Origin: Anthopleura xanthogrammica | Taxonomy: Eukaryota > Cnidaria > Anthozoa > Actiniaria > Actiniidae | DNA length: 64,000 nt | Assembly: GCA_964019055.1 (NCBI GenBank) | Contig: OZ025208.1 | Span: forward strand, 10,887,597 to 10,951,596 | Direction: 5' to 3' | Shown here: positions 45,951 through 59,291 of the stretch, piece by piece | Layout: each line of letters starts with the position of its first letter | How positions within the stretch are numbered: position 1 is the stretch's first letter | Program-made: the position numbers and the translations under genes | Notes under the pieces: generated by a model | Database searches by the model: none | What the model saw: only the letters and a program-made list of their open reading frames with translations | What the model was told of the DNA's origin: nothing

Positions 45951-48900
45951 AGAAGAAGAAAAAGAAGACAAAAGAAAGAAAAAAATATTTCATTCTCTCT
46001 GCATATATTTAAAATCTTAACTTTTTCACATTTTTAGCAAGTTTACTTTGAAATAAATGTTCCCACAGAAAAAAATTGAACTCCGTAACAAATAAGAAGA
46101 ATGATATTCGCATAATACGCCGCACTTTTACTTCTCACATTCGTGTTTGTCAGTTGTTTCTTTCTTTATTAGTTTTGAGGCGACATTTGTCAACACAAAG
46201 CTTGAGGTAGATAGGTAGATAGGTAGAGAGCACCAAATGGGCGCATGACCATGCTCGCAAATACATGACCCTTATATTGGTACCCGCCGCACCCTTAAGA
46301 AAATATCCCATACATAGCAGTCAAAGAAATGTCAACAATCACATCCAACTTTCTAAAAATCCAGTTATTGGTATACTTTTTAATTATTGTTTTGCTCTTG
46401 CCTTCGTAAGGAAAAAAGCTAGCAAGGTTTTTTAGCTAAAAAAAATTGATAACAATTTTCTTAATTTAAGCTAAAAAAAAAACAAGAAAGATCACTTACT
46501 GACGTTTCGGACGCTCGGTGCTTGACTTTATGGTATTATTCATGTTTATAAAAACAACTCTTGAAAGTCCCCTAAACAAACATGTTGGATAGTGTTACTT
46601 ATGTCATTGCACTAACAACCTTTGAAGGTCTTATGTCATGTGACCTTTGTCTATCGGGTATCATCCTATTAAGTACAGGGTTAACGATAGTTATAGGCAC
46701 GTAATTCGGTCGTCAGGTTTTTGCAGTTTTCACTAACCCTGGTTGACAACCAGCATCAAGGGAATGAAATAGCAAGGATAAGGCTGTCTCAATGCTTGAT
46801 ATTTTACGATATCAACAACGAAATTGACGATGACAACGACGAAAATGTTTTTTTTGATCTGATAAACTCAACAAACATGGCGATTAAGTCTTGGCGCGCA
46901 AAAACTAACCAGCCATTGCATCTTAAATATCATCTGGTTTGTTTTTGTTTTTGTTGTTTTTGAGGGAGCTAAAATGTGTATAATTCTCATCAAGACTTTA
47001 TTTGCAGCGTGTCATACCATTGCATACATCTAGATCTTTTGCTCCATAAAAGTTCATTAAACAGGGCCGGATAAAAGACTTCTTAGCTATCTTTTCCATC
47101 ACATTCACCTAATACATTTAAAGCAATAAAAAAAAAAGCAGAAAAAAATAGTTTTAAAAAACTTTTACTTCGTAATAAGCAGCCAAGAAATCTTTGAGTG
47201 AAACAAAACTTGATAATATTTAAATACTGGCTTGCAAGACGCCGGTAGTAGCGTGATTGTGCTAAAATAATGGAAACTTTACAAATGGACAGCCAGGTTT
47301 AATACTAGCAAATGAAAATACGATCCAAAAATATTTTTATTAAGAAAATGATTTATCTATGTGTACAACGTTTTCACCGTGGAAATTCCTTTTATCAAAT
47401 TCTATAATCAATTATCAGAATGTTTTGCAAAATAAAACCGGGGTAATTCTAGTGACCAATGATTCGCTTTTAAGAGGGCATGATTGAACACCTGTCAAAT
47501 AGGTAACCCGTGCGTTCACAGGCGCACCCTACTCCATGACCCATATTACCTATGATGTAATGTACCACGATGGAATAAGTTATGAACAGGACACCAGGGG
47601 CATTCAAATCATTGCATCTAACTCGACCAAGAAGTTTCGCTGATTCTCTTCACGCCCTTCAAGAAATCCGAACTTCCTCAAGCATCAGTCGAGGAAAAAA
47701 CTCATAAGGAAAGAAAAAAAAAAGCCTCAAGTCAAACTCAAGGGTACCCGAGGGGCAAAGCTTTTTGCTTTGGATTCAAAAGGTTTGAGACTAAACATTG
47801 TTAAGCAGTTTACATATTTGATAGATATGTCTTGAGAAATGTCAAGTCTGGAGCGTCGTTTTTTTAGCTCGTAGATAGGCGCATTGGTACTGACAATTCT
47901 AAAAGATTGATCATCAAAAACGTCGAGACAAGAACATTTGGTAGTCAGACAAAAGCAACTTTACGACTTAGACTTCATTTTCCTTTTTTATAGCCCCTAA
48001 CTGTGTGTGTGACCTCTTTAGTCATCTATGCCCTCTGTACTTGTTAATGCGCTGTATTTGACCTTACTAATACAATAATTTCTTTTAGCTCTTGCTTACT
48101 ACTTTTACTTGTTTTCTCGTATTGCCCTAATAACACTTCCTTCTTTAGAATTATTTTAAAAATTGTCTAAGAAAAACTGGAAATTACTATAAATAGTAAT
48201 AAGACCACGGCATTCTTCACTTGAAGGTATCATCTTTCAATATGGTGTCATTCACTTAGAAACCTGGCTTCTCTATATGAATATGGATCAATATGGGAAA
48301 ATATTTTTCAATGTCAATATTTTTCTTACTTTTTCTCTATACGATATTTTTTTTAACATTAACATATTTTTTTCATCTTTTACTTGAACGTTTTTCTTTT
48401 TCTTTTTCTTGATGCTGTGGTAATGGCTTAGCTTAAACTTCTCTCAGTTTTACATATGTATTTACGAGACGTATTATTAGCTTTATGAATTTAATGACTG
48501 AACTTTAATCACATGTTGATGAAATGATGAACAGTGAAGGTTCTGTTTGCAATTTATTCCAAAAATCAAATTTTACATACGAGTATATATCCAAAATAAC
48601 AATAACAAAAAAGAACTCATGATTTATAAATCTAAATAAATAACAAAAATGTTTGAAAAAATCAATAATTTTCATTTCAATAAGACTTTCATTTTATCAA
48701 TCAAGTTTTTATATAACTTATATTTTTGATAAAAATGGTAGTAGTAATAAAGTTCACAGTGGGATATCACTACGCTTTCGAGTTGGTGGCCACTAGAATG
48801 ACGTAAGTGTTGAAATTGTGTGTTTCAAGGGTCTTGGTTAACTGGTAAGGGCGAATCAGGGCATGGTTCTTAAGGACTGTATTACTACAAGTGCTTGTAT

Positions 48901-50639
48901 ATCAGTGACACAAGAAACATAAGCTTAAATATCAACAAAAAAATTATTTTTTTCATAAACCCTGAAATTTTGAATCCAAAATCATTACTTTTGCTGAAAA
49001 GTTTTAAAATTTAAAATCAAAGAAAAAAACACTGAATTAAAAATACATAATCTCTAGCCTAGCTTAAGCTGTAACGATAAATAAAAAAGCAGGGCAATAT
49101 CAAAACACTGTCATTTTACTACTAGGTCCTTTAATAGTTTATATATTTGAAGAATACTTAATTAAATCTCATTTTTGAACACATTGTTTTTCGAGTTCTT
49201 ACAGCGTTTCATATATTACCCATCAAAAAAAGTATTTTGGAACTTTATTGGAAATTTCTTACAAAATGTTTTGAATAAGGTTTTGTTGCGATTTCATTTA
49301 AAATATAGTCTCTTCAAAGTGGGTTCGGACGACTCAGTTTTAACGTTTGGTCACAAACAACTTTTAACTTCGATAATAGTCACGTGACTGTTACCAATAT
49401 CCTGAAGAACAAAAAATGTTTTCTATACATTTTTTGAGAGCTTTTAGCAAGTAACAGCGGGCATGACTTGTCTTTACAATTTCTGACCTTGCGGCCATCG
49501 AAAAGTCTAGCCATTTGATTTTTCAAATGTTTCAAACACGAAAAACATGGCTTTCAACATGTTTTCGTAGCACGGTCGCATCGTTTGATGTGATGCATCA
49601 GCTATAGAACATAGCGGCCACCAACCATTCACCACATTTTTTGACAGTGTCTGTATTAACTGGGTAACATAGCGGCCACCAACGAGGGTCAATACAGGTG
49701 GGCCATGCAGGACAATGGTGACACCAAAATAACAAATTAGGCGATCCATTAAAACAAAACGACAACCCAACCCGTCTCTAGAAGACATGATCTAATACTA
49801 TAATAATGAGTTTGTTAAAAGACGATGCATTAGCAGACGTTATCTGAGATCATATATGTTCTATATGTGTCTATATGTTCGTTGTCAAGGCAAAAATAGC
49901 AAAGCCCCCTTTTAAGCCAATATTTCCCATTAATATGGAAGACATTACGTAACATTATGGTATCTACAATTTTACGTTAAGCGTTGCTAGGTAACGGCTA
50001 GTTGCTGGGCAGACATCTAATTAAAAGAATGATTGATAGTTGAAGTGTTGTTAATTGACAGAAGTCAGTATCTTTCAAGAATGTCTTTCAAGTACTATTA
50101 CATGAAATTTTATTAAGCACAATATAGCGTGGTCCAAATTTTAGGTTTAAAAAACCGTATCGCTACCCTTCAAAATACACGGTGGCTAGGATTAGCTTTT
50201 TAAGCTCGTGAGGGAAAAGGGTAAGTAGTCGAGGGCGTTAGCTGAGTATTGGAATTACTGAAAATGAAGTAAAAATTTGTGGTTAACATCACAGATTAAA
50301 ATAATCATAAAAAAAGATCAACATAATTGTAATTAAATGTATGTATTTTATAGTATGATCAACTTTGGATTTACTTTTAAAAAAATATTTTAAAAAGTTG
50401 ATAAATTCCTTTAAATTATTAAGGGTGGTATTGATTTTGTTAAGGATGGTGGGTAATATTATGGTCTGACTATTAGTATTGATGGTATAGTATAAGTATT
50501 AGGTAGTGATGGTTATGACAACAGACCGCTATTGCTATTAATCAACTATGGAAGAATTTGCTTTGACAAAAGAAATTTAGCTAGAGAGTTCCACACTTAT
50601 TGCATTTTAAGATTTTAATACTGTATGTATGGTAAAATT

Positions 50640-50709
50640 GAGGATGAGGATGAGGATGAGGATGATGATGATGATGATGACGACGACGACGACGGCGACG
50701 ACGACGATG
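50640..50709. repeat. (GAGGAT)/(GAT)/(GAC) compound microsatellite
   Basis: The array grades from GAGGAT units through GAT to GAC triplets over 70 bases. No exon is inferred. Confidence 0.9.
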
Positions 50710-51548
50710 TTGATGGTCGTGATTGTTGTTGATAATGATTCACTAAAAAGAACTAAAACATACTCGTATTTCCATGTTTGGCAAATGTAAGTTTATTTAA
50801 ATTAGGAAACTATTTAGATAAATAAAAACGTTTACTTTCTCAAAACCACTTTGCCAAAGGAAAAAATATCATTAGAAATTAGAAGCTGTAATCCGAAGTA
50901 TATTATTTTATCTACTTTAGCCCATTACAAGTTGTCAATTTTTTTTTAATAATTCCTAATGTTAGCGTTGACTACGAGTCATTCTGAGTCACTTTTTATG
51001 GATGCGGGTCCCACCAAGAAAGAGAATTACTTTTCTAAACCTTCACTCTAATTTTCTTAGGAGAAAAAAACGGAAATATTTTTCCTCTTTGACATGTGGC
51101 GACTTGGTGTCTGTACTGATTCCAACTCCCAACCTGTTGAGTGAGCCCATCTTCCATTGTTGGTATTACCATATAAGGAATCTCGTAAACAACCTGGTTC
51201 AAAAAGTTGACGACATGGAACGGGTCATGGTTGTAAATTGTTAACCAGTCGATAGTAAAGCTTGTTGTTCAATCTAAGACTAATAGATAAACCAAGAAGT
51301 AGATTATCTTGGAAATATGGTATCGATCTAGACAGTTAGGTTAAATTTTCTTCTTTATTCGACTCTTGTGATGGCAGGATGGCTTTGGAGGTGAATATGG
51401 TATTTACGTAACTGGGAACGAATAATATAATATGTAATGATATTTTTTTTTTATTTGATAAAATTATTGAAATCTTGGTTTCTTTTTCAGATTCTTATAC
51501 GAGGGCAGTTAGGGAAGAATCATTGAGCAACCGATATCCCAGTGGAGT

Positions 51549-54500
51549 ATGCCTCATAGAGGTAAAATATCAAGAATTATTGCACTGAAATCCGAACCTT
51601 TTGAACACAGCTATAACTATAATAATTAATTACATTTCAGAGTTAAATCTATATCATATGATACTATCATACATACATATAAAGTTTCCCATGAAATTTT
51701 GAAAATATAGGGAAAATATTCGTATAAATAAAAATGTACTAAGATTGGTTCTGCGAAGAATTTTTTTGATGGAAAATTGACGGGTCCAAAACAATAGAAT
51801 ATTTGATTAATCCAAATACAGAGAATTTTTAAGTAGACGACCTTTTTATATATAAAATGCCAAAACATCTTCACAAGAACAATTGCAAGTTGCCGGATCA
51901 TTGTTTTTACCGCAATAATAACACTTTTGAATGTGACTTTTTTCTTTAGTTTCGAAAAATATTTATCGTGGTTTGAGACAATAGTTAGATTTCATGGCTT
52001 CCTTAGTAATCTATACTGATATTTAGATGTCAACAATTTTTAAAGGCGTTCTTTGATTTTTTATCAGTTTCTATCATTTTATCGACTTTGTAATAATATC
52101 GGTAATATAAAGCTTGAAATTCTATAATAATTACACTTCTAATCAATTATTTTCAATAAGTAACGTATGAGATATTTTTGAATATTTTTTTTATAGAAAT
52201 AGTTTCTTGCGAGTACTTTGAGCAAAATATTTAAAAAAGCTACCTATGATTAGCATCTTCCTTGTTTTTATCCTATTTTAAAGAACATCATCCAGAACGT
52301 CCGTCTTTTTTTATCCTCTTTTAAAGAACATCATCCAGAACGTCCGTCATTTTTTTTATCCTCTTTTAAAGAACATCATCCAGAACGTCCCTCATTTTTT
52401 TAGCTTCAACAACATGTGATACCTTAAATACAAATACATTACTTGATGACAGACCTTTTTTTTCTTGTCTTATAAATTGAAGGTCCCGGTGGGGTGAACC
52501 AGTTAGGAGGTGTGTTCGTCAATGGCCGACCACTTCCCGATTACATGCGCCACCGCATTGTCGAGCTGGCTCACTGTGGAGTTCGACCATCGGAGATCTC
52601 TCGGCAACTACTCGTATCCCACGGCTGCGTCAGTAAGATACTCGGACGCTACTATGAAACGGGTTCAGTTCGACCAGGTGCTATCGGTGGGAGCAAACCC
52701 AAAGTAGCCACTCCAAAAGTGGTGAAAAAGATCTTGGAGTATAAAGACAAGAATCCCTGTATCTTTGCCTGGGAGATAAGGAACAATCTACTGGCTGATG
52801 AAATATGTGACAAGACAAATGTTCCAAGTGTAAGCTCGATAAACAGAATACTACGGAACTCCGCTGCCGAGAAAGAAGCTCGGGCCGTGCACGAACAGGT
52901 CAAACATGCTCAACAGGTACAGCAACTTCAGCAACAGGTGACTCTACAGCCCCAGATCAATGGATTCCCCTCGCAGATCAATTTTGCGCTTCCTCACACG
53001 ACCGCCGTCAACTTTAGCCCAAACATACAGAATACTCAGATTTCACAGCACCATCCTGCCCCTAACCCCCCTCAGGTCCAGCCACCACAACAGCAACCGT
53101 CCCCTGTCAAGACCCCCCAGGAGATCATTGTACAAAGGGTTGCGAAGACGCCTACTGAGAATGGCCATAAGATCTCACAAAACGGTAATACTTTAGAACA
53201 AATAAATAAAAGCTAACAAACAATTTTCTCAAATAACCTGTTTCTATATACACCGAATCGAAATATGGTGACCAATTTGAATAACTATTGTTCTCGACTG
53301 ACTAGCCTCGTGTTCACGTGGAAACATAAAAGCGTTTTTACATGTTTGAGAGGCTAGTCAGTCGAGAACAATAGTTATTCAAATTGGCCACCACATTTCG
53401 ATTCGGTGTATAGTCCACTTTCTATCAGATAACATTTGCTATAGACCCTAATTGCACCAATTCACGATTTTGGGGGCGGGAGGGGGGGGGGGGGAATTCC
53501 CTTCTCTTGAGGATTGAAAACTTTTTTGTTGCCATCATTTTGTTATGTTTTCAAGGAGTCTATTGTTCTCCAAACAAATAGTTGCAAATCAGACATGTAA
53601 TTGAAAACTCGCATGATATGTATAGAAGAGAAACCTCATTCATTTTGGCAAATTAAACGCATGCACTGAGACAAAATTTCACTCTGCCAAATTCTTTTGA
53701 TGAAAGATAAAACGCATAATGCTCTATCTTCTGTACATTGACAAAAAAATATTTTGTAAACCTTTAGACATCCATGTCAAATCTGAACAAAATTCATCCA
53801 AAGAAGAAACAGAGAATGAAAAGGTGAAAGATGACCGAAAACGAAAATCAGACAGCGTCCTAAGTGACAATGTGGACACGATAAAAGAAATCCCTGAGAA
53901 ACTGAACGGTGAGAATACTGATGTGAATGGTAACGAAGGCCCCGAGGCTAAGAAGAGAAAAGTGGTGTACCTTGACAATGGCAGCAGTAATGGCAATAAG
54001 ACAGAAACGTTAAGCGTGAGTATATACATATATAGATTATTTTCCCTTGCCAACGATTTTTAAGTATCGAGGCATTCCATTAGCATGTAGGGCAGATTTT
54101 GATCTTGGAAACTTTTTTTTCCCATAAATCATGCAGCAAGTGCCATGTCAATAATGCGACCTAATAAGCAGAGGCAATATATAAAGGTGAAATCTCTAAA
54201 ACATGAAAGGCCCAAACTTTAATTCTTATCGCCCCGTATCCAAAATTTCTGGCCCTTCAGTTTCAGTTTCGCTAAAGAAGACGTTTTTTAAGGGAAAAAA
54301 TAGTTACTCTGGTCCAGGGATGAACTGTGCCATGATTAATTGTATGCAGACAAAATTAATAAGAGGAAATATTATGTTCTTTAATGCAACAGCCTGTTTA
54401 CACGCGCGTGTCGCCCACTTGGATCAAGTACAATTCCGTGATTCCCAGTGGCTTTGCGATTGCTGGCAACATCAATGGTATAAATACTATAGCAGACATG

Positions 54501-55289
54501 AATAGCATCAACATGAATGGGCTAAATGGCATTGGCAACATGAACGGCATTAGTGCGTTGAATGGAATCAACACCATGGCAGCTCAGGTAAATGGTGTCA
54601 ATGGAATGAATGGTATGGGAAACGGAATGGGAAATGGAGTAGGATTTGTGAATGGGAACACAGCTATCAATGGCATCAATGGTCTTGCTGGGATCAGTAC
54701 GTTAAATGGAATAAATGCTTTGGCAAACCTCAGCTGTCAAACAGTAAATGGCTTGAATGGAATTAATGGGATTAATGCCCTGAATGGTCTTCATCAAGTC
54801 AATGGCATCAATGGCAACAACACAGGATTCCCACAAAATGCTGAACAAGAAAGATCCATGAACCAGAATCATGGCAATGGTAATGGAGTGCATTCGGAAA
54901 ACATCCAATGGTCATCCCAGTACCCAGTTGTATGCATTCCTGAATCCAGCCAATCAGGAGGCATGAACCACAACAATGGCACCAACAAGGGAGAAGCCTT
55001 TCATCCTCAAATCACATTCCAATTTGCTGGTGCTCCACGACCGGAATTCCAAAACACAAACGGAAATACAACAACCACTTCCGTTTACGCACCAATCACC
55101 ACAGCTGGTGGTCCAAGGTTCTCGACCTACCCAGTTGGGAATCCGCTGGCCAACGGCATTCAAACCATGCAGTTCACGCGTCCCATGACAACGGAGTTCA
55201 CATCACCAATCATGAAATTCGTTGGCCCAGGTACGTTTCTACCACTAAGACCGTCAATGTCAGCACTGGACACGCTTTCTCAAGGATAA
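51549..55289 (+). CDS. PaxA: PaxA-type paired-domain transcription factor (no homeodomain)
   Basis: Four coding exons: 51549-51561 (ATG, MPHRG; the exon itself starts at 51491), 52483-53184, 53768-54015 and 54393-55289 (stop). Junction phases 1, 1 and 0 agree, giving 619 residues. Pax proteins are nuclear DNA-binding regulators of development. The paired domain spans about residues 5-129: [18 protein letters not shown], the first-subdomain recognition helix region [28 protein letters not shown] linker, then [10 protein letters not shown] and [14 protein letters not shown]. The residues after the linker ([10 protein letters not shown]) and the ILRNS ending resemble insect Poxn and cnidarian PaxA. 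No octapeptide or homeodomain follows. Beyond it are a Gln/Pro-rich region, an acidic Lys-rich exon with NLS-like RKRK and KKRKV, and an Asn-Gly repeat region (about 345-450). The PaxA assignment among cnidarian Pax classes is less sure than the Pax call. Confidence 0.85.
52265..52398. repeat. Tandem triplication (43-45 bp) in PaxA intron 1
   Basis: Three copies of AAAGAACATCATCCAGAACG followed by TCC and a T-rich stretch begin at about 52280, 52323 and 52368, less than 100 bp before the paired-box exon. Confidence 0.9.
53247..53411. mobile_element. Hairpin MITE (165 bp) in PaxA intron 2
   Basis: Arms of about 65 bp are nearly perfect reverse complements: TATACACCGAATCGAAAT, then CCAATTTGAATAACTATTGT, then TCGACTGACTAGCCTC. 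The loop is about 35 bases. It has no coding capacity. A run of 13 G follows at 53482-53494. Confidence 0.85.
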
Positions 55290-57989
55290 AAACTAAACAA
55301 ATAGACATTGCCAAGTTATGACAAGCTGCGTCAATTGCGCATGCGCTAAATTTCCAAACTGCTACATGACAAGTCATCAAACGAACAACGGGAAGTACGT
55401 GTTGTTTTTGATTCAATAACAAGTACCTGATCTCTTGATAAAACAATACTTGTGTATAGAGTAAACATGTCTAATTGTAATTATAAACTACATAAACTCC
55501 AAGTTATATCCATATACACTAATGTTTAGGAGTATACTGCTACTTTTTGGCCGTATCATAGGTCAGGTCAGAAATATTTGAATTTATTGAAGGGTCGTGC
55601 ATCATTTGTTGCGGCGTTCGACTATGTGGTAGTTTATTCCTAAACACTCCTGAACAATGATGCCAAATATATCATGTATACATATGTAAACTATATCCTA
55701 CTCTAAAAATCTTATAATATATTCTATATCTATCAGTTCTTCTATCTCTGTTATTAAACATAATCACATACGTGAATAATACTTAATTTTTTTTATTTTT
55801 GATGATTCAATTTGTGTTTCTTTGACCTGATTAGTATCTAATCGGAGTAGCAGAAAACGAATTTATTGTAAAATTATATTACTAATACTGTTATTAATAT
55901 CTTTATGTCATAACTTAATTGAAGCCGTTAATAGTTAACGGCAAATTTCTTGTAATTATTATTGTATATTTATCTTTATTAATGATAGAGTTCGGCAAAA
56001 TCTAGCAAATTACTAAGTAGCTTCATCAAATATTTTATTGATAATTTCTTAGTAAATCGAGTTTAAAATAGAGAAAATTATATTTAACCTAGAAAATAAT
56101 TAGTACTAATTAGTATAGAACTAGTTAAGGACAATTGCGCCTAATTAGAATAAGCGCAGCATTTAAGGTTAACACTTACATTATATATGGTTACCATGAC
56201 AGCATGGAACGAAAGAACGAAAAAATAGCTTAGTAACCAAACTACAATCAAGAATATTTCAATGCGCATGCGCGTTCAAATGTGTATCCAGGCATACTGT
56301 ACGTGCAGGCGTAGAAAATATTTTCAAGCTGAACAGAAACGAAGAAGTAATACTTACCAAAATAGTTATTAAAAAAATTGCAAGGAATTTTTTTTTTCTG
56401 AAAGAGAAAGGTCTTAACTCTAGAAGCAGCAAGAAACGTGGCATTACGTACAATGAATAATTAAATCTTTCAGCGGAAGACAAGCCAAAAGCCTCTACAC
56501 TTCGCTTTCGCAATGTGATTGTTTCGCAGTTTCTATTCAGCTTGAAACTATTATTTTATCACATCTAATGTATGTATTTATCAAACTAAAGAGATTCTAT
56601 TTTTTCATATAATTAATCAATATCGATACAATATATTTATTGCTGTTTACTGGCTGTAGACGACATTATCAGTCGTAGACAAAGAAAGACTCCAGTTGTT
56701 ATTTCCTCCCTAATAGATGTTAGTTATCTTTATTTTATTCTTATATAAAATCAGTTGAATAGAGCGATTTCGTATGGATTGTCCATGGAAAATAGGAAAT
56801 TCTGCAGGCGGCAAAATAGCATCGTTTTGGAAATGTGTACTGTTATGAATAAAAACATTGGCAAAGCTTAAAATTCCTTTGTTTTTTTAGAACCATGAAA
56901 AGAACGGAAGCTGTGAGAAGTTACTATACTGAAATAATAACATTAGCCTTAGAATGGACCCTAATCTAAGACACAATGAAAACGCTTTTCAATGCGGCAT
57001 TTCAGTTTTGTATGCCATATTATTTAATGGCGCATAAATGCCATATTATTTAACAAACTCGTTCATGATAAAATAACAGAAGCACGCCATATTATTAAGC
57101 TATTTTTGGTGGACAATCCGTTATCCGCATGTTAGTTTTAATTTTTCGCTATAGTTAAGACATAAGCCGAACCACCGTTTCGGTTTTCAACAGCGCAACG
57201 CGGTATCTAAAAATGTAAAATCTAATGGCCAGTAAACCTGAAATAAATAAAAATTAACGATAAAGTTTTGGTTTGATTCTTTATTCGTTCAACCAAAGCT
57301 TCCTCGAAGGAAAAAAAGCTAAAAACTTTTTTTTGCTTAACTTCGGCTGAAGCACCTAGACTGGCTAAAACTAGCCATTTACTTTGCCAAAAATCTTAAG
57401 CTGATGGACATTTCTGAATTGTAAGGCTTTGGATTTTTCGCTCCGACGAATTATAAAGTATAGAAGGTTGGGGTACCCTGAAAAGCGAAAGTTTCGCGGT
57501 CAAGTGGTGATAGCAGGAAGAGTAAAAGATTCCTGCCGCTTAATAAAAACCATGGCTTCCTCTCTTATAAACGTACTGAAGCATGCATTCTTAACCTAAA
57601 CCACAGATTTTGAATTGTTAATATACGTCAACTTCAACCATTTCGAGTACTGTACGAAATAAAAAACTATGGTGTTTATCTTTTATCAGAGAAAATTCTA
57701 CCTTGGTAAGCTATTTCCTACAGGGTACATGGTACATGATACCCGCTCGCTGATGGTATACACAATTATTTCTTAATTATTTAGCCGTTATTTTTGATTG
57801 GACTGTTCACTTGGCCGAATCTTCCTCGTTTCGCTCGAGAACCAATGAGAAGAGAGATTTGCTCTTTAAATTGTTTTATGACTGAATCTAATTAATATTT
57901 TACATTTTGTTTTGTTTTGAGAAATTACTACATTCATTGTTATCTGAATATTCATGTTTCGAATCAGTAGAGTGGGAAGCGTAAGGCGA
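55290..57989. other. AT-rich intergenic region downstream of PaxA
   Basis: No gene recognised. From about 57800 the sequence (landmarks GAGAACCAATGAGAAG and GAATATTCATG) resembles 59690-59830, the left part of a block duplicated in front of the lectin gene. Confidence 0.45.
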
Positions 57990-58470
57990 TTTGTTTTGAG
58001 AAATACGTCATTAAGCTCAAGGCAGATCGAGAGACTGAAAGAATCCAAAGAAGAGCCACAAGATGGATTCTCAGGACCAAGATTGGCGAAATGTCTTACA
58101 AGGAAAGATTAATTGCGATGGACTTACTTCCTCTTTGCTATGACAGAAAGATAAAGGACTTGGTCTTTTTTTATAAGGCCTTATTTGGACAGATCGATCA
58201 GAAATTCGTTAAGTTTGTTAACCATGGACGTACTCGTCTAAATCAAAATCCTAGCCTTGTTCTCGAAGTCCCTTTGTGCAAGTCAAGCACCTTTAAAGCA
58301 TCATATTTTAATAATGTCTGTCCTCAAGGGAAGTGCCTAGCATTGGACTTAGAGTCCCGTTCGCGCTTTTCCTATTGGGTAGTTTTATTTATCTACTTTT
58401 CCTTTAAACTATTTTCATGTATTGTATTAACAGCTATATTGCCCAATAAAGTTGTAAAGTCATTCAGCAT
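57990..58470 (+). mobile_element. LINE (non-LTR retrotransposon) 3' fragment
   Basis: A frame open from about 57990 encodes the conserved stretch after the reverse-transcriptase domain of CR1/jockey-like elements: ERIQRRATRWIL, MSYKERLIAMDLLPL, RKIKDLVFFYKALFG, FVNHGRTRLNQNP and CKSSTFKASYFNNV. The usual continuation is lost after about 58320, where the frame no longer matches. It ends near CCCAATAAAGTTGTAAAG, a typical LINE tail. The 5' part, including the catalytic domains, is absent, so it is a dead 5'-truncated copy. Confidence 0.7.
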
Positions 58471-58674
58471 TTCCTGAATACTAATGTTTAAATTCAGTAC
58501 ACGTGAAAGTGCAAGGCAGTTATTTACTAAAAGGGTTTGAACAAAAGGTGAGTTAGTAGCTGTCTAGATATTATGTTTATGTATAGTTAGTAAATGCCTA
58601 TCCGGCCGCGCAGCGCTAAAGAACTGAATCCGCATTCTTAACTATGTCAGTAAATATTTCAAACAATGACGTAC

Positions 58675-58761
<87 letters not shown>

Positions 58762-59291
58762 GTAATAATAATAACAAATACAGGCACACTTGTTTCACTA
58801 TTTTGCATGGTATATGAACTTTATATGCAACCTATTGTTAATTTTCTGGCCTTGGTTATAAGTATATATGCACACACATCACATTCTAACAGTGTTTGGA
58901 TGATACATAAGGGGTATTTTTTGATGGCAGGGAATGTTTTTTTGGTAGGTTGGTAATTATTGGACACTCCTCAAATGACGCACACATACATGCTATTTTG
59001 CAATTACACAAAATCGTGGCTAGATTGCGCATTCTATGAACAGGCTCTTCTTCAAGACAAAACCATTCGGCAACTTTCCTACGAACATGGGATTATTTTG
59101 TTGAATGATCCATTGAGAATGCTCGATCGCAATAAAATGTACCCAAAACAATATCAATGGAATTAAAAATATATAATAGTTATCAGATATGCCAGACAAT
59201 TCTCAGGTGTATTTAGATTGGAAACAAGTTTTGATTTCGTTTTCAGGATCATCTAATAATTAGATCATCTGAAGCAGGAAAGGTGAAAAAA
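58471..59291. other. Region between the LINE fragment and the first lectin exon
   Basis: It contains the AAT microsatellite. A splice acceptor (TTTCGTTTTCAG) ends at about 59247, 44 bases before the lectin ATG, suggesting a 5' UTR intron. A short frame at 58960-59166 shows no domain. Confidence 0.45.
58677..58774. repeat. (AAT)n microsatellite
   Basis: About 32 nearly perfect trinucleotide units. It creates artefactual poly-Ile and poly-Leu open frames on the two strands. Confidence 0.95.

Larger units (their letters stand above)
43725..51490. other. AT-rich gene-poor region, upstream of PaxA
   Basis: 43725-43763 looks like a small non-coding exon (acceptor TTATTTTTCAG, donor GTAAGCTC) and could be a 5' UTR exon of PaxA, but nothing links it directly. 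A 33-base poly-A run lies at 45918-45950 and a GAT/GAC microsatellite at 50640-50709. Open frames here (for example 46721-46963 and the minus-strand frame at 49507-49788) show no domain and include simple or repeated sequence. Confidence 0.4.

Noticed and set aside
46721..46963. 80-residue plus-strand gene
   Set aside because: It has no ATG with context, no domain and a low-complexity Cys/Phe end, and no splice sites were found to extend it.
49507..49788. Minus-strand 93-residue frame
   Set aside because: It includes an internally repeated non-coding phrase (CATAGCGGCCACCAAC twice) and no recognisable motif.
52494..52530. Start of the Pax protein inside the paired-box exon
   Set aside because: There is no ATG at that point and the paired domain begins earlier. 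The exon 51491-51561 supplies MPHRG in the right phase.
53185..53216. End of PaxA at the in-frame stop at 53216
   Set aside because: A donor (GTAATACT) at 53185 in phase 1 joins cleanly to 53768, and the next two exons continue in frame with nuclear-signal and repeat domains. The stop is in the intron; a short isoform is not excluded.
54203..54505. Separate small gene before the last PaxA exon
   Set aside because: It overlaps the last PaxA exon in another frame and crosses its splice acceptor.
58616..58956. Poly-Leu and poly-Ile proteins
   Set aside because: They are translations of the AAT microsatellite on the two strands.
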